Assembly: GCA_034440635.1 (NCBI GenBank)
Contig: JAOTON010002234.1
Location: 1,217,001 to 1,281,000 of the forward strand
DNA length: 64,000 nucleotides
Source of the DNA: Lepas anatifera
Taxonomy: Eukaryota > Arthropoda > Thecostraca > Lepadidae
Reading direction: 5' to 3'
Shown here: piece by piece, positions 22,768 through 62,904 of the stretch
How the letters are laid out: every line of letters starts with the position of its first letter
How positions within the stretch are numbered: position 1 is the first letter of the stretch
Translations under genes and position numbers: made by a program
The notes under the pieces: generated by a model
Database searches by the model: none
Seen by the model: only the letters and a program-made list of their open reading frames with translations
Told to the model about the DNA's origin: nothing

Positions 22768-24600
22768 CCACTTGTGTTCGATACATTAGGAATTTACTTA
22801 CATTGCCACACTCAAAATAACCTTTTCATTTGGAATACATTGTAGCAGCGTCAGGGCTGTGAGGTTGGCCATTGTGTGGCCAAATATCTGGAATTGGGCT
22901 TTTTGGTCGTGTTTGGTCCCGCGAGCTTTTTCGGTTGGCACTTTCTTGGAATCTCGCCTTTTTTGCCTATTTTCTAACAGCTGACTCCTAAGCTATTTCC
23001 GGTTTGTCCCTTGTATAAATGTGACTTCTTTTGACCTCTTTCGCTCTTGAACACGATATTCTGATACCGAAAAAGCAGCAGAGCTGCAGAAAAACTGGTA
23101 TGGTGGTGGGAGGGATGGACAGAACTTTGTTAAAAATACGATCCACAAAAATGATGGCTACCGAAAGCCGGACGCGAAGGATGCGATACCATAGGTGCTC
23201 TTTGGGTGAAAAGTTGATGGCAAAGTGCGCCCTCTGAGGCTCCGCACTCATCCATTTACCAAAGTCCTAGATCTGCCACTGTTCAAGCGCAAAAAATGCA
23301 TTGTTGGAAAAGAGAGAAAACATTAAATATTTCCGGGGAGTAGTGCGGCCAAGGTGATAAATGATGCTAACAAATGCTCTGGTTATGTGGATAAAATCAC
23401 TTGATGGTCACGCGGGATTGGAGGGGCACCCCTGGCTTCCTATTAAATGAGAAGTGTACTAAAAAAAAATATTCCGTCAAGTCAATATCAAACTGTCAAC
23501 AATTAGTTTTAAAGTGACACAAGTCGCTTTTTCTGTGGGCTAATGACTACCGCTAGGGGTTGCTTTAGCCTCAAATCTGGCTTTTGTGGTATTTATTTGG
23601 CTATTTTAGTGAAAATAAAATTTTTTCCCTCTATGGCCCATTTTCTAACTCGGTTTGACCTTTTCCGCCGAAAAACTTGGCAGCCCTGGGCAGCATCTAT
23701 AATCTGGAATAACATGGAATAACACAAACATTTGTTTAACACTAACGCGTCTAAGTTTTATTAAACCCCCTCAAAATGGGGTCTTGATCCCCTGAAGACA
23801 CTATAATGGCCAGCACAAGAAATGCCCCCCCACTGACTTTTCCTTAAAAATGCCCTGCTTGCCCCCAAACCTAGCGGCTAGATCCGCTATTGGCCACACT
23901 GCAGGCTAGATGCAAGGGTGTCGGAAGGATAGAGAAGGAAATCGGAAAGCGTCAGCAAATTGGAGACCCGAGGAAACGTCCTCGAAATCTTTGAACCCAA
24001 CGAACGCTTTTGCCTGACGCATGCTTGTGCCCACATTCGGGCAGAATCACATGAGACCTGAACTCGCGTCCCGAGCTACCGGTACCTTTCAAGCGTACAA
24101 CGCCCCGCAGCATGAGGAAATGGAGAAGGTGGCTAAGTTACGACCAATAGCTGCCTGGCCAAGAGGAGAATCTGTCATGTACAAATAATTCGGGTCGATT
24201 TTTGCGACCAACGACCAGGGTACATCGTTTTTTTTGGGGGGGAGGGGACTCCGGCTGAGACAGCCTCGCGACTGTTGGTAGGTATACACATTTTCAAGTT
24301 ATTTGGGAAGCATGGACCCTTTTGTCGTTTGGGAAGCATGCACCAACAAATAATCGACCTTGGTGAAGTTTCAAGAAATTCGGAGATAAGGCTATGAAAT
24401 CGGTCATTCCACACGCTAAAGCATCACAGAAAACGTCATCTAACGCTCTCATTGGCGAGCTACCGATAACCATTTCTGGCCTATTGCAATAACGACAATG
24501 TACATAAGTCAATACTCGGAGCTTGAATCAACCACCCAGAGCATCGGTCGTTGAGATTGTATTACAATGATCATGTTACAAGATGCTAACAACTAGGGCA
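22768..24600. other. intergenic stretch without recognisable gene
   Basis: I see no exon or defined repeat. Small frames (23031-23237, 24089-24512) show no domain. There is a T8G8-like homopolymer run near 24229-24246. Confidence 0.35.
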
Positions 24601-25072
24601 ATGATCACTTTTGTACTGATTACCCCGGTAAAAGGACGAAAGTGTTCCAGTATGGTTCCGCACGACAGCCGTCGTCCCCGCCACTCTCTCGCGTAACAAT
24701 CGCCTCCGCCAAATGCTCGGCGTCCCTGTGTCTCGGGCCTCGGCCAGACCCAGGGCAGACACCACGATGGAATGTCACATGCTAAGACTCCGCTCCGTTG
24801 CAGCCACTGCCCGCTCACGGCTGCAATAGCTCTTCTTCAGTCGTCCGGTGGATCATCAGCTATGATAAATAGTAAAAAAAGAGAGGAAACAGTTGCATTT
24901 GTACACACAAATCGAAACCAACGTGACAGACGGGGTCAGTCTCAGCGGCACCGCCGGCGGCCATCACAGCTGACAATGCGCTATGTACATACACACAGAG
25001 GACCGGCGCCGCGCCGCGCTGCACTACAATCGGCCGCTCCCCGGCCGTTTAGGCCGGCGGCGGCGGCCGCCA
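24600..25072 (-). other. probable 3' untranslated region of CBP
   Basis: This stretch follows the CBP stop codon on the minus strand. I found no canonical AATAAA on the minus strand close to the stop, so the transcript end cannot be placed. Confidence 0.35.
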
Positions 25073-53406
<28,334 letters not shown>

Positions 53407-53780
53407 CTCCGCTCGGCATCAAATTTGAGGTGGTACAGGTAGGCGCACGGGCAGCACTACTCAATGCCACCTACCTCATCCTTTACCCCTAGACACCAGC
53501 ATCCATCTGGAATGCACCGAAACATCGTAAGAAGATTTCGCCCCACAATCTGGTAACATTGCTCCTATGATACTTTAAGGGATGCAACTGATATCAGAAA
53601 CTATATTTCGGCAGATCCATCATCTCACAGTCATACAAAGCATAATAATGTAAGGTTGGATATGAGAGTTCCTTCAATCTTCTCTAGTATGGACGAATTT
53701 TTTCGGGATTGCATTCAAGCTGATAACATTTTTGGTGGGGAATTAGGTTCAGGGAGGGAGGCAGTGGGTTTAAGCAAACA
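53407..53780 (-). promoter_or_regulatory. 5' flank or 5' UTR of CBP
   Basis: This is the stretch directly upstream of the CBP start codon. No TATA box or obvious CpG island is visible. A further untranslated exon may exist beyond the neighbouring TTAA element, so the promoter cannot be placed. Confidence 0.3.
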
Positions 53781-53784
53781 TTAA

Positions 53785-54790
53785 CATGCGCCCCGCTGGG
53801 GTCCCTGGCATGACGCGCCCCGTTGGGAGGGCGTTTTTCGCCCCCCCTCCGTATCTCGTTTCCCACGAAAGCAAAAGGAAAATTACGGTCGGCGTTCGAA
53901 AGCTCTTGACAAGACGAAGAGATTTTATACAAAGCATTTTTATGTCAGGTCAATATTGAGGTCAGCATAGGTCAAAAAGGTTCCATAGGCTTACAACATA
54001 GCAATGTACATCTATCTCTCTAGATCTGCTCTCAGGGGAGCTAGAGTAAATCTTTATGTATCATTGGATTCCTCTCATCGCGGCGAATCGAATGATGTAT
54101 AATATGACCTTACTAGGTCAAATAGTGAAAATGACCTGACCTCGAGCTAGGTCAGGGTCACAGAGTGACCTGGTATGGTCACGTTGCATATCACTCGACT
54201 CCCTGTGACAATATAAGCACAATGCAAGAAAAATGGGAGCTTTATCTCAATTCAGTGAGAAGTTATTGGCAAAAAAATCACTCTATGTTCCCGTGACCTG
54301 ACGTGACCTTTGAGAGGTCAGATGCTCAAAAAATCAACTTTAAGGTAAAGATCGTGGTAAGAATAGATGGTTTGAGGGTTTTCAGCTTTATCTATCCATT
54401 ATACAAGCCCATTCTATTTTTCACCATAGACTTATAATGGGGTGACCAAAAATTGACCCCACCTTAGGTCAAGAACATCAAAATTCCGAGATAGCAGATT
54501 TGTAGACCCTAATGACCTTATCATATTGTGGAAGTTTCAAACTGATCAGTTCGCTGATGTTCCCTAGGCGCTGCTTCAAACTCGTGATTTTAGGTTTTGA
54601 GGTCGGGTCACTTGACCTTGAATAGCTCCTTGACCTGACATGACCTTAACTAAAAAAATTTGGTCAAATGTGTAAAAATAAACAGGGATAATGTACTGTA
54701 AGTTTCGTTGCTCTGCGTCTCTTCGTTTTTGAGCTCTCTGGGGAAAACCAGGAGGGAGGGGGCGAATGTCGCCCCCCAGCGGGGCGCGTG
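53785..54790. mobile_element. TTAA-flanked family B element, 1.0 kb, upstream of CBP
   Basis: It is flanked by TTAA at 53781-53784 and 54791-54794. Ends are CATGCGCCCCGCTGGGG and the inverse of CCCCAGCGGGGCGCGTG. The interior is rich in TGACCT/AGGTCA words (about 53945-53970, 54105-54150, 54295-54320, 54600-54650). It resembles family A in plan but not in detail. It ends 378 bp upstream of the CBP ATG. Confidence 0.82.
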
Positions 54791-55188
54791 TTAACCACCC
54801 TTGCACACTCCCAAAGAAATGAGCTCAAGTTCTTACGACAGAAAGCTACATGCCAGGGGGCATTCTAAGAGTTTGTGGCACATCTAGGATGCATAATCAC
54901 ACCATCTGATATTGAATCTGCAAGGCAGTATCCTAAGGAATATTTTTTCCCTGGTGGTAGGTGTGAACCAACTTTGCTGTTGAAGTCTTCTTCTTTGTGC
55001 TATGAACATTAACTTCTAGCTGAGTCAAAGACCAAGGAGCTGCAGGCCTAAACTGCACTGAACATCACAAATAAACATATATACCTCCAGGCTGAACTAT
55101 CATTCTGAGGCGATCTGAAGGTTCTGAGAAGAGTATACATATATCTACATTATACAACTCAAAATATGCCAACATAATCTCAAATCAT

Positions 55189-55524
55189 TTGACAAATGTG
55201 GGCATAAAAATAGCTAAAATCTCAGGGAAGAAGACAGGAGATATCTCAAAGAAAACAAAACCAAAGGATTCCAACTTAAGCATAATTTACAGTATACCAC
55301 GTGGAGGTTGTTCAAAATCATATATCGGTGAGACAGGTAGGGGCCTAAAAGTTAGATTAAAAGAGCACAGGCAAGATGTAATACATCATAGGACCTCAAA
55401 TTCTCTAGTAGTACACATAGATGAGTGTAACCATTTACCACAATGGGATGATACTAAAATTCTGGCCAAACCAAAAGATAAAACGCTAAGAAGAAATTTA
55501 GAATCAGCATTTATTTCAGTTTAA
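55189..55524 (+). CDS. GIY-YIG endonuclease domain fragment, Penelope-like retroelement
   Basis: The open frame reads LSIIYSIPRGGCSKSYIGET, then GRGLKVRLKEHRQDV, NSLVVHIDECNH and, near the end, RRNLESAF. IYxI, YIGET, the conserved Arg in LKxRLxEH and the Glu of LESAF are the GIY-YIG catalytic set. In animal genomes such domains downstream of a reverse transcriptase mark Penelope-like elements. No reverse transcriptase is seen upstream, so this is a 5'-truncated copy. The downstream GACGAAGGTGC...ACGTCTGTAA stretch (55758-55790) resembles the 3' part of such elements. Endonuclease activity is inferred from residues only. Confidence 0.7.
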   Translation: MTNVGIKIAKISGKKTGDISKKTKPKDSNLSIIYSIPRGGCSKSYIGETGRGLKVRLKEHRQDVIHHRTSNSLVVHIDECNHLPQWDDTKILAKPKDKTLRRNLESAFISV

Positions 55525-55831
55525 CCCTCTTTAAACATGCGATCTGGATTATTGAATTGGTCGAAATCTGCGGCATGTTAAGCAATATCAGAAGTTCCCC
55601 ACTGACATATTTTCTTGCTAGACGTGAGAGAAATTTTAAATGTGATAGAAACGTTTGCCCAATTCTTTCTTGCTACACTGTCTTGTCTATTCGTTTTATG
55701 GTGCTTCATGTGTGTGTTGTTCTAACGTCTTTTTGGTGTAATTTTACAGTTCATACTGACGAAGGTGCTTTGACTCCAAAACGTCTGTAAAAATATAAAT
55801 ATAAAGTAAATTAAAAAGTCTAAAGTCTCTT

Positions 55832-55833
<2 letters not shown>

Positions 55834-55901
<68 letters not shown>
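55834..55901. repeat. (AT)34 microsatellite
   Basis: An uninterrupted AT dinucleotide run of 68 bp follows the Penelope-like fragment and could be its 3' tail. Tyr/Ile-rich open frames across it are artefacts. Confidence 0.97.
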
Positions 55902-55907
<6 letters not shown>

Positions 55908-58045
55908 GAAATGACCTAGCACAGTCCTGATCTGTATCCATCAACACACCACAAAAAAAGAAATCACAGCAAAACAAGAGGTTTGTATCCTCACTCAGTC
56001 AAAGTTTTTGACTGAGTAAAATAAATTATACACTGGGCGTCAAATGACCTGTCAGAGTTAAAATATCAATTTTCAACTTATCCTCGGGGATAAACAATGA
56101 GCTTATCACATTGAAAAAACAAACTTCAATACTCTATGTAATTGGGCAAAATGTGGTTAGAGGGAATGGAGTAGTTAAAATAAAACTAGATACATAATTT
56201 CTAGGCTGATCCAAGATGCATGTAGCAAAAAACTGGCACTCTAAAAATGCTGCATCAGCTGCACAAAAAAAACTGCTTGACCTTACTCAACTTTACAAAT
56301 CAACAGCCAATAGGTAACTTCCATGAGCTCACTAGCTTTGCAAGCTAAAAACCATTTTAAGCATTGCTTAATATCTGGATAGGTGTTGGTATCTAAATCC
56401 AACAGTAGAAGACCACATTTTCTCCCAATATAAATACAGTTTTTGCTAAGATACCTTCAAGATAACTTTGGCCCGTCCTCTATGAGGCTGGAGTGGAGTT
56501 ATTACTTTTGCAAGTTTTTTCTGAAATAGAAGCTTATTTTTTACATAATAAGAGCAAACCTAAAACATCCAAATCTTCACTGATAATGCCCAGAGTATGA
56601 CAAAATTTTACCCAATATTCTACATGAAAGTGTTGTGCTCTGCTCTGTTCTAATACATGTGTATGGCTTCAAACTGCTCTTAAAACTGTTACTAAAGCAG
56701 TAATGGAAAATTTGGTTTAAGTGTTACAAAATGAAGCATAAATACACAACATAGCATAAGTAACTTCCAGGACTCCCACCTTGAGATCTTCAAGGCATGC
56801 CTTTACCTACTGGACTGTTTAAAACTTATATCCTAAAACTGACTGAGTATATTACTTTGCACCCCTGACCTTGCTATGAGCACACTCCAAAGGTTTTCTG
56901 TCACCTCCTCAAGTTAAAATTCTTAAGGGTACAGGGTGCAAACAGTAAAACCCAAGTCAAAACTTTAAGAAGAGTACAAACAAACTCAAGCATTCAGTTT
57001 CAAAGACCACTTCAAAAACATTTCAATACATTTCTTACCTTCTAGCAAAACAGTCAGCTGTATTATCATCACACAAACCTTCACAAATATGGTAAGTTCT
57101 TTGTTTCACACAAACCTACATGCATCCTTAATTCCGGTCAGGTCAGCATACTAAATTAGGCCTGGTGACTTGATAGCTTTCAGGCAGCAATACCATTCAA
57201 CATAGGCAATTATCAGATGGACAGGATGACACAGGAACAGGTTTTTTACACAAAATACTCAATTCTGGCTTACGTCAACAGCAACACAGTGGTGGCAGCC
57301 TCATAAACAAGATAATTGGGGATAGAATTAAATACATACAAGTAAAAGCTAATAAAGGAAATTTTGCCCTCCTTATAAGGAATCTAAAAAAACATAATTT
57401 GACCACCCAAACTACAGCAAAATTACATTATGCACATCACACACAACTGCTCGTCGCACAATCGCCTGATTTGTACGAAAATTGTATGCACCAAAAGCAG
57501 GTCTTCAAATACAATTCATATACTGGAAATGATCCTAACATATTAAAAATTTACTGAGAAGCCGGTGATAAGCGTACACATACATTATTTAGGGTTGCTG
57601 ACTCGAAAACAATCCAAGAAACACAGGCCACCCACGATACCAACCCATTCAAAATGGCGACTGTATTTACGTTAGAAGTGGACATCAAGTACCTTTCGTC
57701 GAATGCCGTATGCGCCAGAGAGCTGCCAGTACCAGTACTTTCGAAATAGTGGGTTTCCTTTGCTCCTCTCTTCCCAGCTGGGTAAGTGTCTATTGCTTTG
57801 GCTGGGTAGCTAACATGCCAGATTATTGTATACATATATATCCGGGTCTCCTCGAGGCGCATTGGTATCAGTGCCGGTCAGGATTGTTTCGTTGAGCTAA
57901 ATTTAAATTTCAATCAACCTTCCTCCTCATCTGCAACGGGAATGGATCTCCATAATGCAATAGAGTAATCTACAGAAGATGCCAATGGCGAGGCTTGAAC
58001 ATTATGACAGCATAGGCACGATCAGCTTAGAGGTAAGGACGTCGC
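55902..58045. other. AT-rich stretch without recognisable gene
   Basis: No exon, repeat with clear ends or RNA gene is recognised. Small open frames at 57551-57895 lack domains. Confidence 0.35.
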
Positions 58046-58553
58046 CAGGGGTGGAGCCAGGGGGGGCACAGGGGGCACGTGCCCTCCCATCGGTGCTGGA
58101 GTGCCCTTTGATCGCTAGGCTGTGTACCCCTTTTGGGCCGTGCCGCTCGAAATTTAGTGCCCTCCGCCGTTGAACCTAGATGCAACCAGACTGCATTTAG
58201 CGATTAAAACTTGCTTGAAAATTTACCTAGTGCTGTTTTTGGTCAGTTACGGCATTCTGTCGCCTTTCCAAGCACCCGGGAACAGTATGGGCACGTAATC
58301 TATTTCCATCTATTGCCTCGAGGCGACGATGATCATCGTCGCCAATACTCGTACGGGCGAAACTAATCTGTTGCCCCTGGAGCTCATGTGGTGCCCACAG
58401 AGCTGGTTTTGGCCCCCTGAGCCGCTCACGTGCCCTGAGTCAATCTGGTGTCCGCTTAGCAAATCATTGTGTCTCTTGAACCTATCTAATGCACTCTGGG
58501 TTCGTCTGATGCCTCCAATCTGATCCTTCCTGCTGCCCTATTTAGCTGTTTAA

Positions 58554-59392
58554 CACGCGCGTTGACGGGGGGTGGGTACCCGCCCCCTCGGGTTTTTCGG
58601 AGAGAGCATAAAAACGGCGGCGCGTAGCGCCGCCGTACTTGGAATACCTTTTCCCTCATCATTTTTACAACTTTTGTGAAAATTTTAAGGTTAGGTCATC
58701 TCAGGTCAGGTCACCAGTACAGGTCAAGTGACCCGACCTCAAAAAAGTTTAAGATAGCATAAGTCGGAGCAGGGTGAACTTATCCGATTGAAACTCATAT
58801 CACATAATGGCCCCACTGAGTTCTCTAAAACATCTTCCGGTATTTTTGATATCGATGACCTAAGGTCAGGTACGAGGCATGACCTCTCCATTGGAAATAC
58901 ATTAGAAAATGTTTTTTTACGAAATAACTCAGTAACGGATGGTGACAAAACATTTATTTTAGCTGCATTAGACTTGCCTGGGCTTTGCAGTTCCAATGAT
59001 ATGCATTTTATAAAATTTGACCCTGACCTGACCTCAGGTTAGGTCAAATCTTTAATTTGACCTAGTATGGTCAAATTATATATCATTCGATTCGGCTTGC
59101 TAAGAGGATTCATATGGTTCAAGTTGTTTTCCTCTATCTTTACTTGTTCAGAAGTATTGGCCGAAAAACTAATTTACATGTTATCCCTATGACGGCATGT
59201 TTTGACCTCTCGTGACCTTAAATGTGACCTGACAAAAAATAGTTCAAATGTTTTCGATGGAGAAGCGGATGGGCAACCCAACGCCATTTACCGTTTTTCG
59301 CTACCTACCGTGGTTCTCGAGATCTTAGGGGGCGTGTAGGTACCCGCCCCCCGTCAAGGCGAAGGTGGCTCAGACCCCCGTCAATGCGCGTG
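58554..59392 (-). mobile_element. TTAA-flanked family A element, copy 4
   Basis: It is flanked by TTAA (58550-58553 and 59393-59396). Ends are CACGCGCGTTGACGGGG and CCCCGTCAATGCGCGTG. It is in reverse orientation relative to copies 1 and 2 and is closely similar to copy 2 throughout, including the AGGTCA blocks (about 58695-58740, 59024-59045) and the GC hairpin (58616-58636). It interrupts the inverse composite element. Confidence 0.86.
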
Positions 59393-59396
59393 TTAA

Positions 59397-60712
59397 GTGT
59401 CCCTTGAACTGATCTGGACCCCCTGAGCTGATCTCATGCCTCCCGGAGTTGATCTACTGTCCCCTGAGCCAATATGGTGCCTCTTGAGCTGATCAGGTAC
59501 CTCCTGAGCTGGTTATTGATGTCTCCTCAGATGATCTGGAACCCCCTGAGCTGGTCTGGTGTACCCTGAGCTGATTTTGTGTTCCCTGAGATGATCTATA
59601 CCCCTGCTCTGGTCAAGGGGCTAGGAGCTGATCTGGGCCCCCGGACATATCGGCCTGGGGCCCCTGAGCAGATATGTTGCTCCTGAGCGAAACTAATCCC
59701 CCGAGTCAGTCTGGTGCCTCTTGAGCCCATCTCATGCCATCTGAGCTAGTTTGGTGCCCCCTGAGCTAGTTTGGTGCCCCCTGAGCCAATCTGGTACCCT
59801 TTTAGCTGATCTGAGCCTCCTGAGTTGATGAAGTAATTTCCCCAGCAGTTCTCGGGCCCTGAACTGAGTTGGGCACACTGAGGCTGATGAGGGCCCCTGA
59901 GCTGGTATGGGTCTCCCGGGATGATTAAGAGCCTCCTGACTTGATGTGGTACGCCCGAGCTGATCTGGGCCCCGAGCTGGTCGAGGAAGACTGAGCTAAT
60001 CCCTCGTCCTCTGAGCTGAGATGGTGCTCCCTGAGCTGATCTAGACCCCCGCTCTGGTCTGGGGACTAGGAGCTTATCTGGGCCCAGAGCTGATCGATCT
60101 GGTGCGCCCTGCGCAGATATATTGCTCCCTGAGCTGCATTAATGCCCTCTTAATTGATATGGTGCCTCCTGAGTCATCACTGTGCCTCCTGAGCCCATCT
60201 AATGCCCTTTGAGCTAGCCTGGTGCCCCTGAGCTTATATGGTGCTTTTTAAGCTGACCTGGACCTCCTGGATTGATTCCGTGATTTCCTGAGCAGCTCTA
60301 AAGCCCTGAGCTGAACTGGGTCCACAGAGGCTGATAAGGACCCTGAGCTGGTATGGGGCTCCTAAGCTGATTAAGTGCCTCCTGACTGATCTGGTACCCC
60401 GAGATGATCTGGGTCCAGAGCTGATTGGGGACCACTGGGCGGATTCCTTGTCCCCGATGCTGATCTGGTGCCCTATGGGCCGATCTGGCGTCCCCTGGAT
60501 AGCTCTGGGGCTCCTGAACTGATTGGGTCCCGAGCTGGTGAGGGATCCCTGAGATTATTTAGTGTCCCTGACTTGATCTTGCCCTTTGACCTGACTTGAG
60601 GCCCCTGAACTGATCTGGGGCCCAAAAATGATCTGGGTTCTGGGGCTGCCCTGAGCTGGTATGGGCCGGAGGTACCCTGAGCTGGTCTGGGTGCTGAGCT
60701 TGTGAGAGTCCC
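59397..60712 (-). repeat. GCTCAG minisatellite, inverse orientation
   Basis: CTGAGCTGATCTGGTGCCCC-type units fill this stretch, the reverse complement of the array at 17800-19780. Unit length and divergence are similar in both arrays. Confidence 0.8.
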
Positions 60713-60851
60713 TTAACCCTCACCCCGGTGGGGGTGTTTGAACACCCCCTCAGGTTTTACGGCGATATGAAATACAGCGGCGCGAAGCGCCGCTATACCT
60801 GGCACGCATTATCCTTGATCGACTCCGGAACCATTTTTATTTTTATTTTAA

Positions 60852-61297
60852 AGGGAATGTGGCACCTTGGTCGAATCCTGGAATTTAGTGTTATTAGGCG
60901 TACTTTAAGTAAAAAATAATGAAACCACTCACGATATCTGAAAAATGTACAATAAGCTCAATATTCGGTTTTTAAAAATACTCCTCTAGAAAAAAATAAA
61001 TATCAGCCTGTGGATGATGTCACGATCTGGCAGCCACTACCATACTTGAAACGCTTCAAGGGCTTCGATTGGCTGATGCTCATCGTGACGTCAGCATATG
61101 TCGTCACACCAGTAGCTTACAACAATGGCCGCCGGCGACGGGGGGCTGAGGGGGGCTGGTGTCAGGTAGGTTTTAACTTTTTTCTACGGAAATATCGAGT
61201 TCCAAGACAAATGAAATATGGAGTAGCGGGTTTTCCGACCTGCTTTACAACTTGGCTATCTCAGTTAAAATCACGTTGTGAAGGTGCCACATTCCCT
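60852..61297. mobile_element. 446-bp TTAA MITE nested in the family C element
   Basis: Ends AGGGAATGTGGCACCTT and the perfect inverse AAGGTGCCACATTCCCT are flanked by TTAA on both sides (60848-60851 and 61298-61301). No transposase is present. The host sequence resumes right after the second TTAA, so the insertion is clean. Confidence 0.82.
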
Positions 61298-61330
61298 TTA
61301 AGGTTGGGTTATCTCAGGGCAGGTCACCAG

Positions 61331-62448
61331 CAGGCGTGTAACTTTTTATACTTTTAGGGGTGCGCGAGCACCCCTAAAACTTTTGAAAGCACCCCTAAAC
61401 TTCCAAAAGCACCCCTAAACTATTCTGCGACGTTCTAATAGGACATCATGTCAGGATTATGTAGCAATTAAATAATAAGTCTTTGAGATTCGGAGCTGTC
61501 TTGTAACTATGCATCAGGAGATAATGTCGAGCTTAAAAGATCACCTAAGTGATTTGAAGATTTCATATAACCGCATGAGGCCATATTTAGACGGTGAGCC
61601 ACGGTAGTAACTATGGAAATTAGGTAGCTGCCACTTGCGACCAAAGCCGAAATAGCGCGTTTTCCAAAATGTTAATTGCCATGTCGCCGTTGTCTCAGAA
61701 TCAGTACCATCGAGTGCACTCGTCGTTTCCTTGATCATGTCTTCCAGACAGAAAAAAGAATTCACTGCTGGACTTATTTTCCAAAATGTCATGGTGCATG
61801 CTGCAATTTATTTCTGAATTTACTTAGGCTGTATGTAGATCAGACCTATCCATAGCTGATATACGTACCAAAGGAGGGTCAAAAAGCAGCATGTGGTAGC
61901 TGTGCATCTATTGAAACTTGTTTAGAAGGGGAGGGAAATCATGCATAATTATTGATGATGGTTAATAATTATGCATAATTAATAATAAATAATAATTAAC
62001 CATACATAATTATTATGTATGGTTAATTATAATTAGCTAATTATGTACAAGCTAAAAAGGAGTCGGGGAAAAAGGAGGTCGATCGCTTTGGGGGGGGCAA
62101 AACATAGTTTTGCCCCGAGCTTTTCCGTTTGAGGGGGCAATTGCTTTTTTTGCCCCCCTCCCCTGGAACCGCCACTGCAGGGATAAGGTACTTTAAGAGG
62201 TGTTAGGTAGTTAGTTAAGGGCTTTTTATAAGGCGTTCTGTGTAAAGCACCTTTGTCCGCGTCCAAAGTGTGTGGGAGAATTTTATGGGAGGGGTGTTTA
62301 CTTCAATGTCGCAGAACAAAGGTGTAAGGACAAAAGTGTAAGGTTTTTACCCCTTTCTACGTTTTTCATCCCCTAACACTGCTAGTAAAATGTTATGGGT
62401 TGGCTAGGAAAAAGCACCCCTAAAGATTTTCACAAAGTTACACCCCTG
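61331..62448. mobile_element. 1.1 kb hAT-like element nested in the family C element
   Basis: It begins CAGGCGTGTAACTTTTTATA and ends with the inverse TTTCACAAAGTTACACCCCTG-like sequence (62425-62448). It is flanked by an 8-bp duplication with one mismatch (GTCACCAG at 61323-61330, GCCACCAG at 62449-62456). Both arms carry GGGGTGC / GCACCCCTAAA motifs. It contains no transposase. Inside are AT palindromes (61996-62026) and a fragment of the short retroelement seen at 20619 (about 62210-62300). Confidence 0.78.
61996..62026. repeat. 31-bp AT-rich palindrome
   Basis: TTAACCATACATAAT and ATTATGTATGGTTAA face each other around one base. Flanking AATAATT/ATGCATAATT words extend the fold-back potential of about 61930-62045. 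Confidence 0.8.
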
Positions 62449-62904
62449 GCCACCAGTGCAGGTTACGTGGCGTCACCTCCAAAAATGTTTAAGGTGGCAT
62501 AAGTAAGAATTGGGGGAATCTATCGGACTGAAACTTACCCCCCATAATGGACCCACCGAGTGCTGCAAAGTATGTACATTCCGGGATTTTTCATATCGAT
62601 TACTTAAGGTCAGGTACGGATCATGACCTCTCCGTTGGAAATGCATCGAAAAAAACAGAAATTGCCCTGTATTTGTGTAGGTACAGCTGAGAATACCTTC
62701 ATATTCTTCAAATCGTAGTATCTTGGGCCACTTTCCAGGTTCATGTTGCAATTTTTGACCTGTGACTTATGAGAGGTCATCTGTGGCTACTTAAACAGTT
62801 TTTTATACTTAAGTCAATTTACTTTGCAGGAATGAATATACAGCTTCTATAGCGAAGTAGCGAAGATTTTTTACTCTACGGACCTAGTGTAAACACTTTT
62901 TTCA

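Larger units (their letters stand above)
58046..60712 (-). mobile_element. inverse relative of the 16234-22759 composite element (terminus and minisatellite)
   Basis: It begins CAGGGGTGGAGCCAGG at 58046, then CACAGGGGGCACGTGCCC. This is the reverse complement of the right end of the composite element at 22759. It continues with the reverse complement of the GGGCCGTGCC and CGATGATCATCGTCGCCAAT blocks and with the minisatellite (CTGAGCTGATCTGG) through 60712, broken at 58554 by a TTAA element. The far terminus is not seen; nested insertions and the window end may hide it. Confidence 0.65.
60717..62770 (-). mobile_element. diverged TTAA-type element (family C) split by two nested insertions
   Basis: TTAA at 60713-60716 is followed by a C-rich start and CGGCGCGAAGCGCCGC (about 60778-60795), equivalent to the GC hairpin of family A. 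GGTTGGGTTATCTCAGGGCA (61303) and, after an insertion, GGTGGCATAAGTAAGAATTG (62493) and TTAAGGTCAGGTACGGATCA (62604) line up in order with family A. The right terminus is not recognisable. Two other elements interrupt it at 60852-61297 and 61331-62448. Confidence 0.6.

Noticed and set aside
55722..55977. Tyr/Ile repeat proteins
   Set aside because: They are translations of the AT microsatellite.
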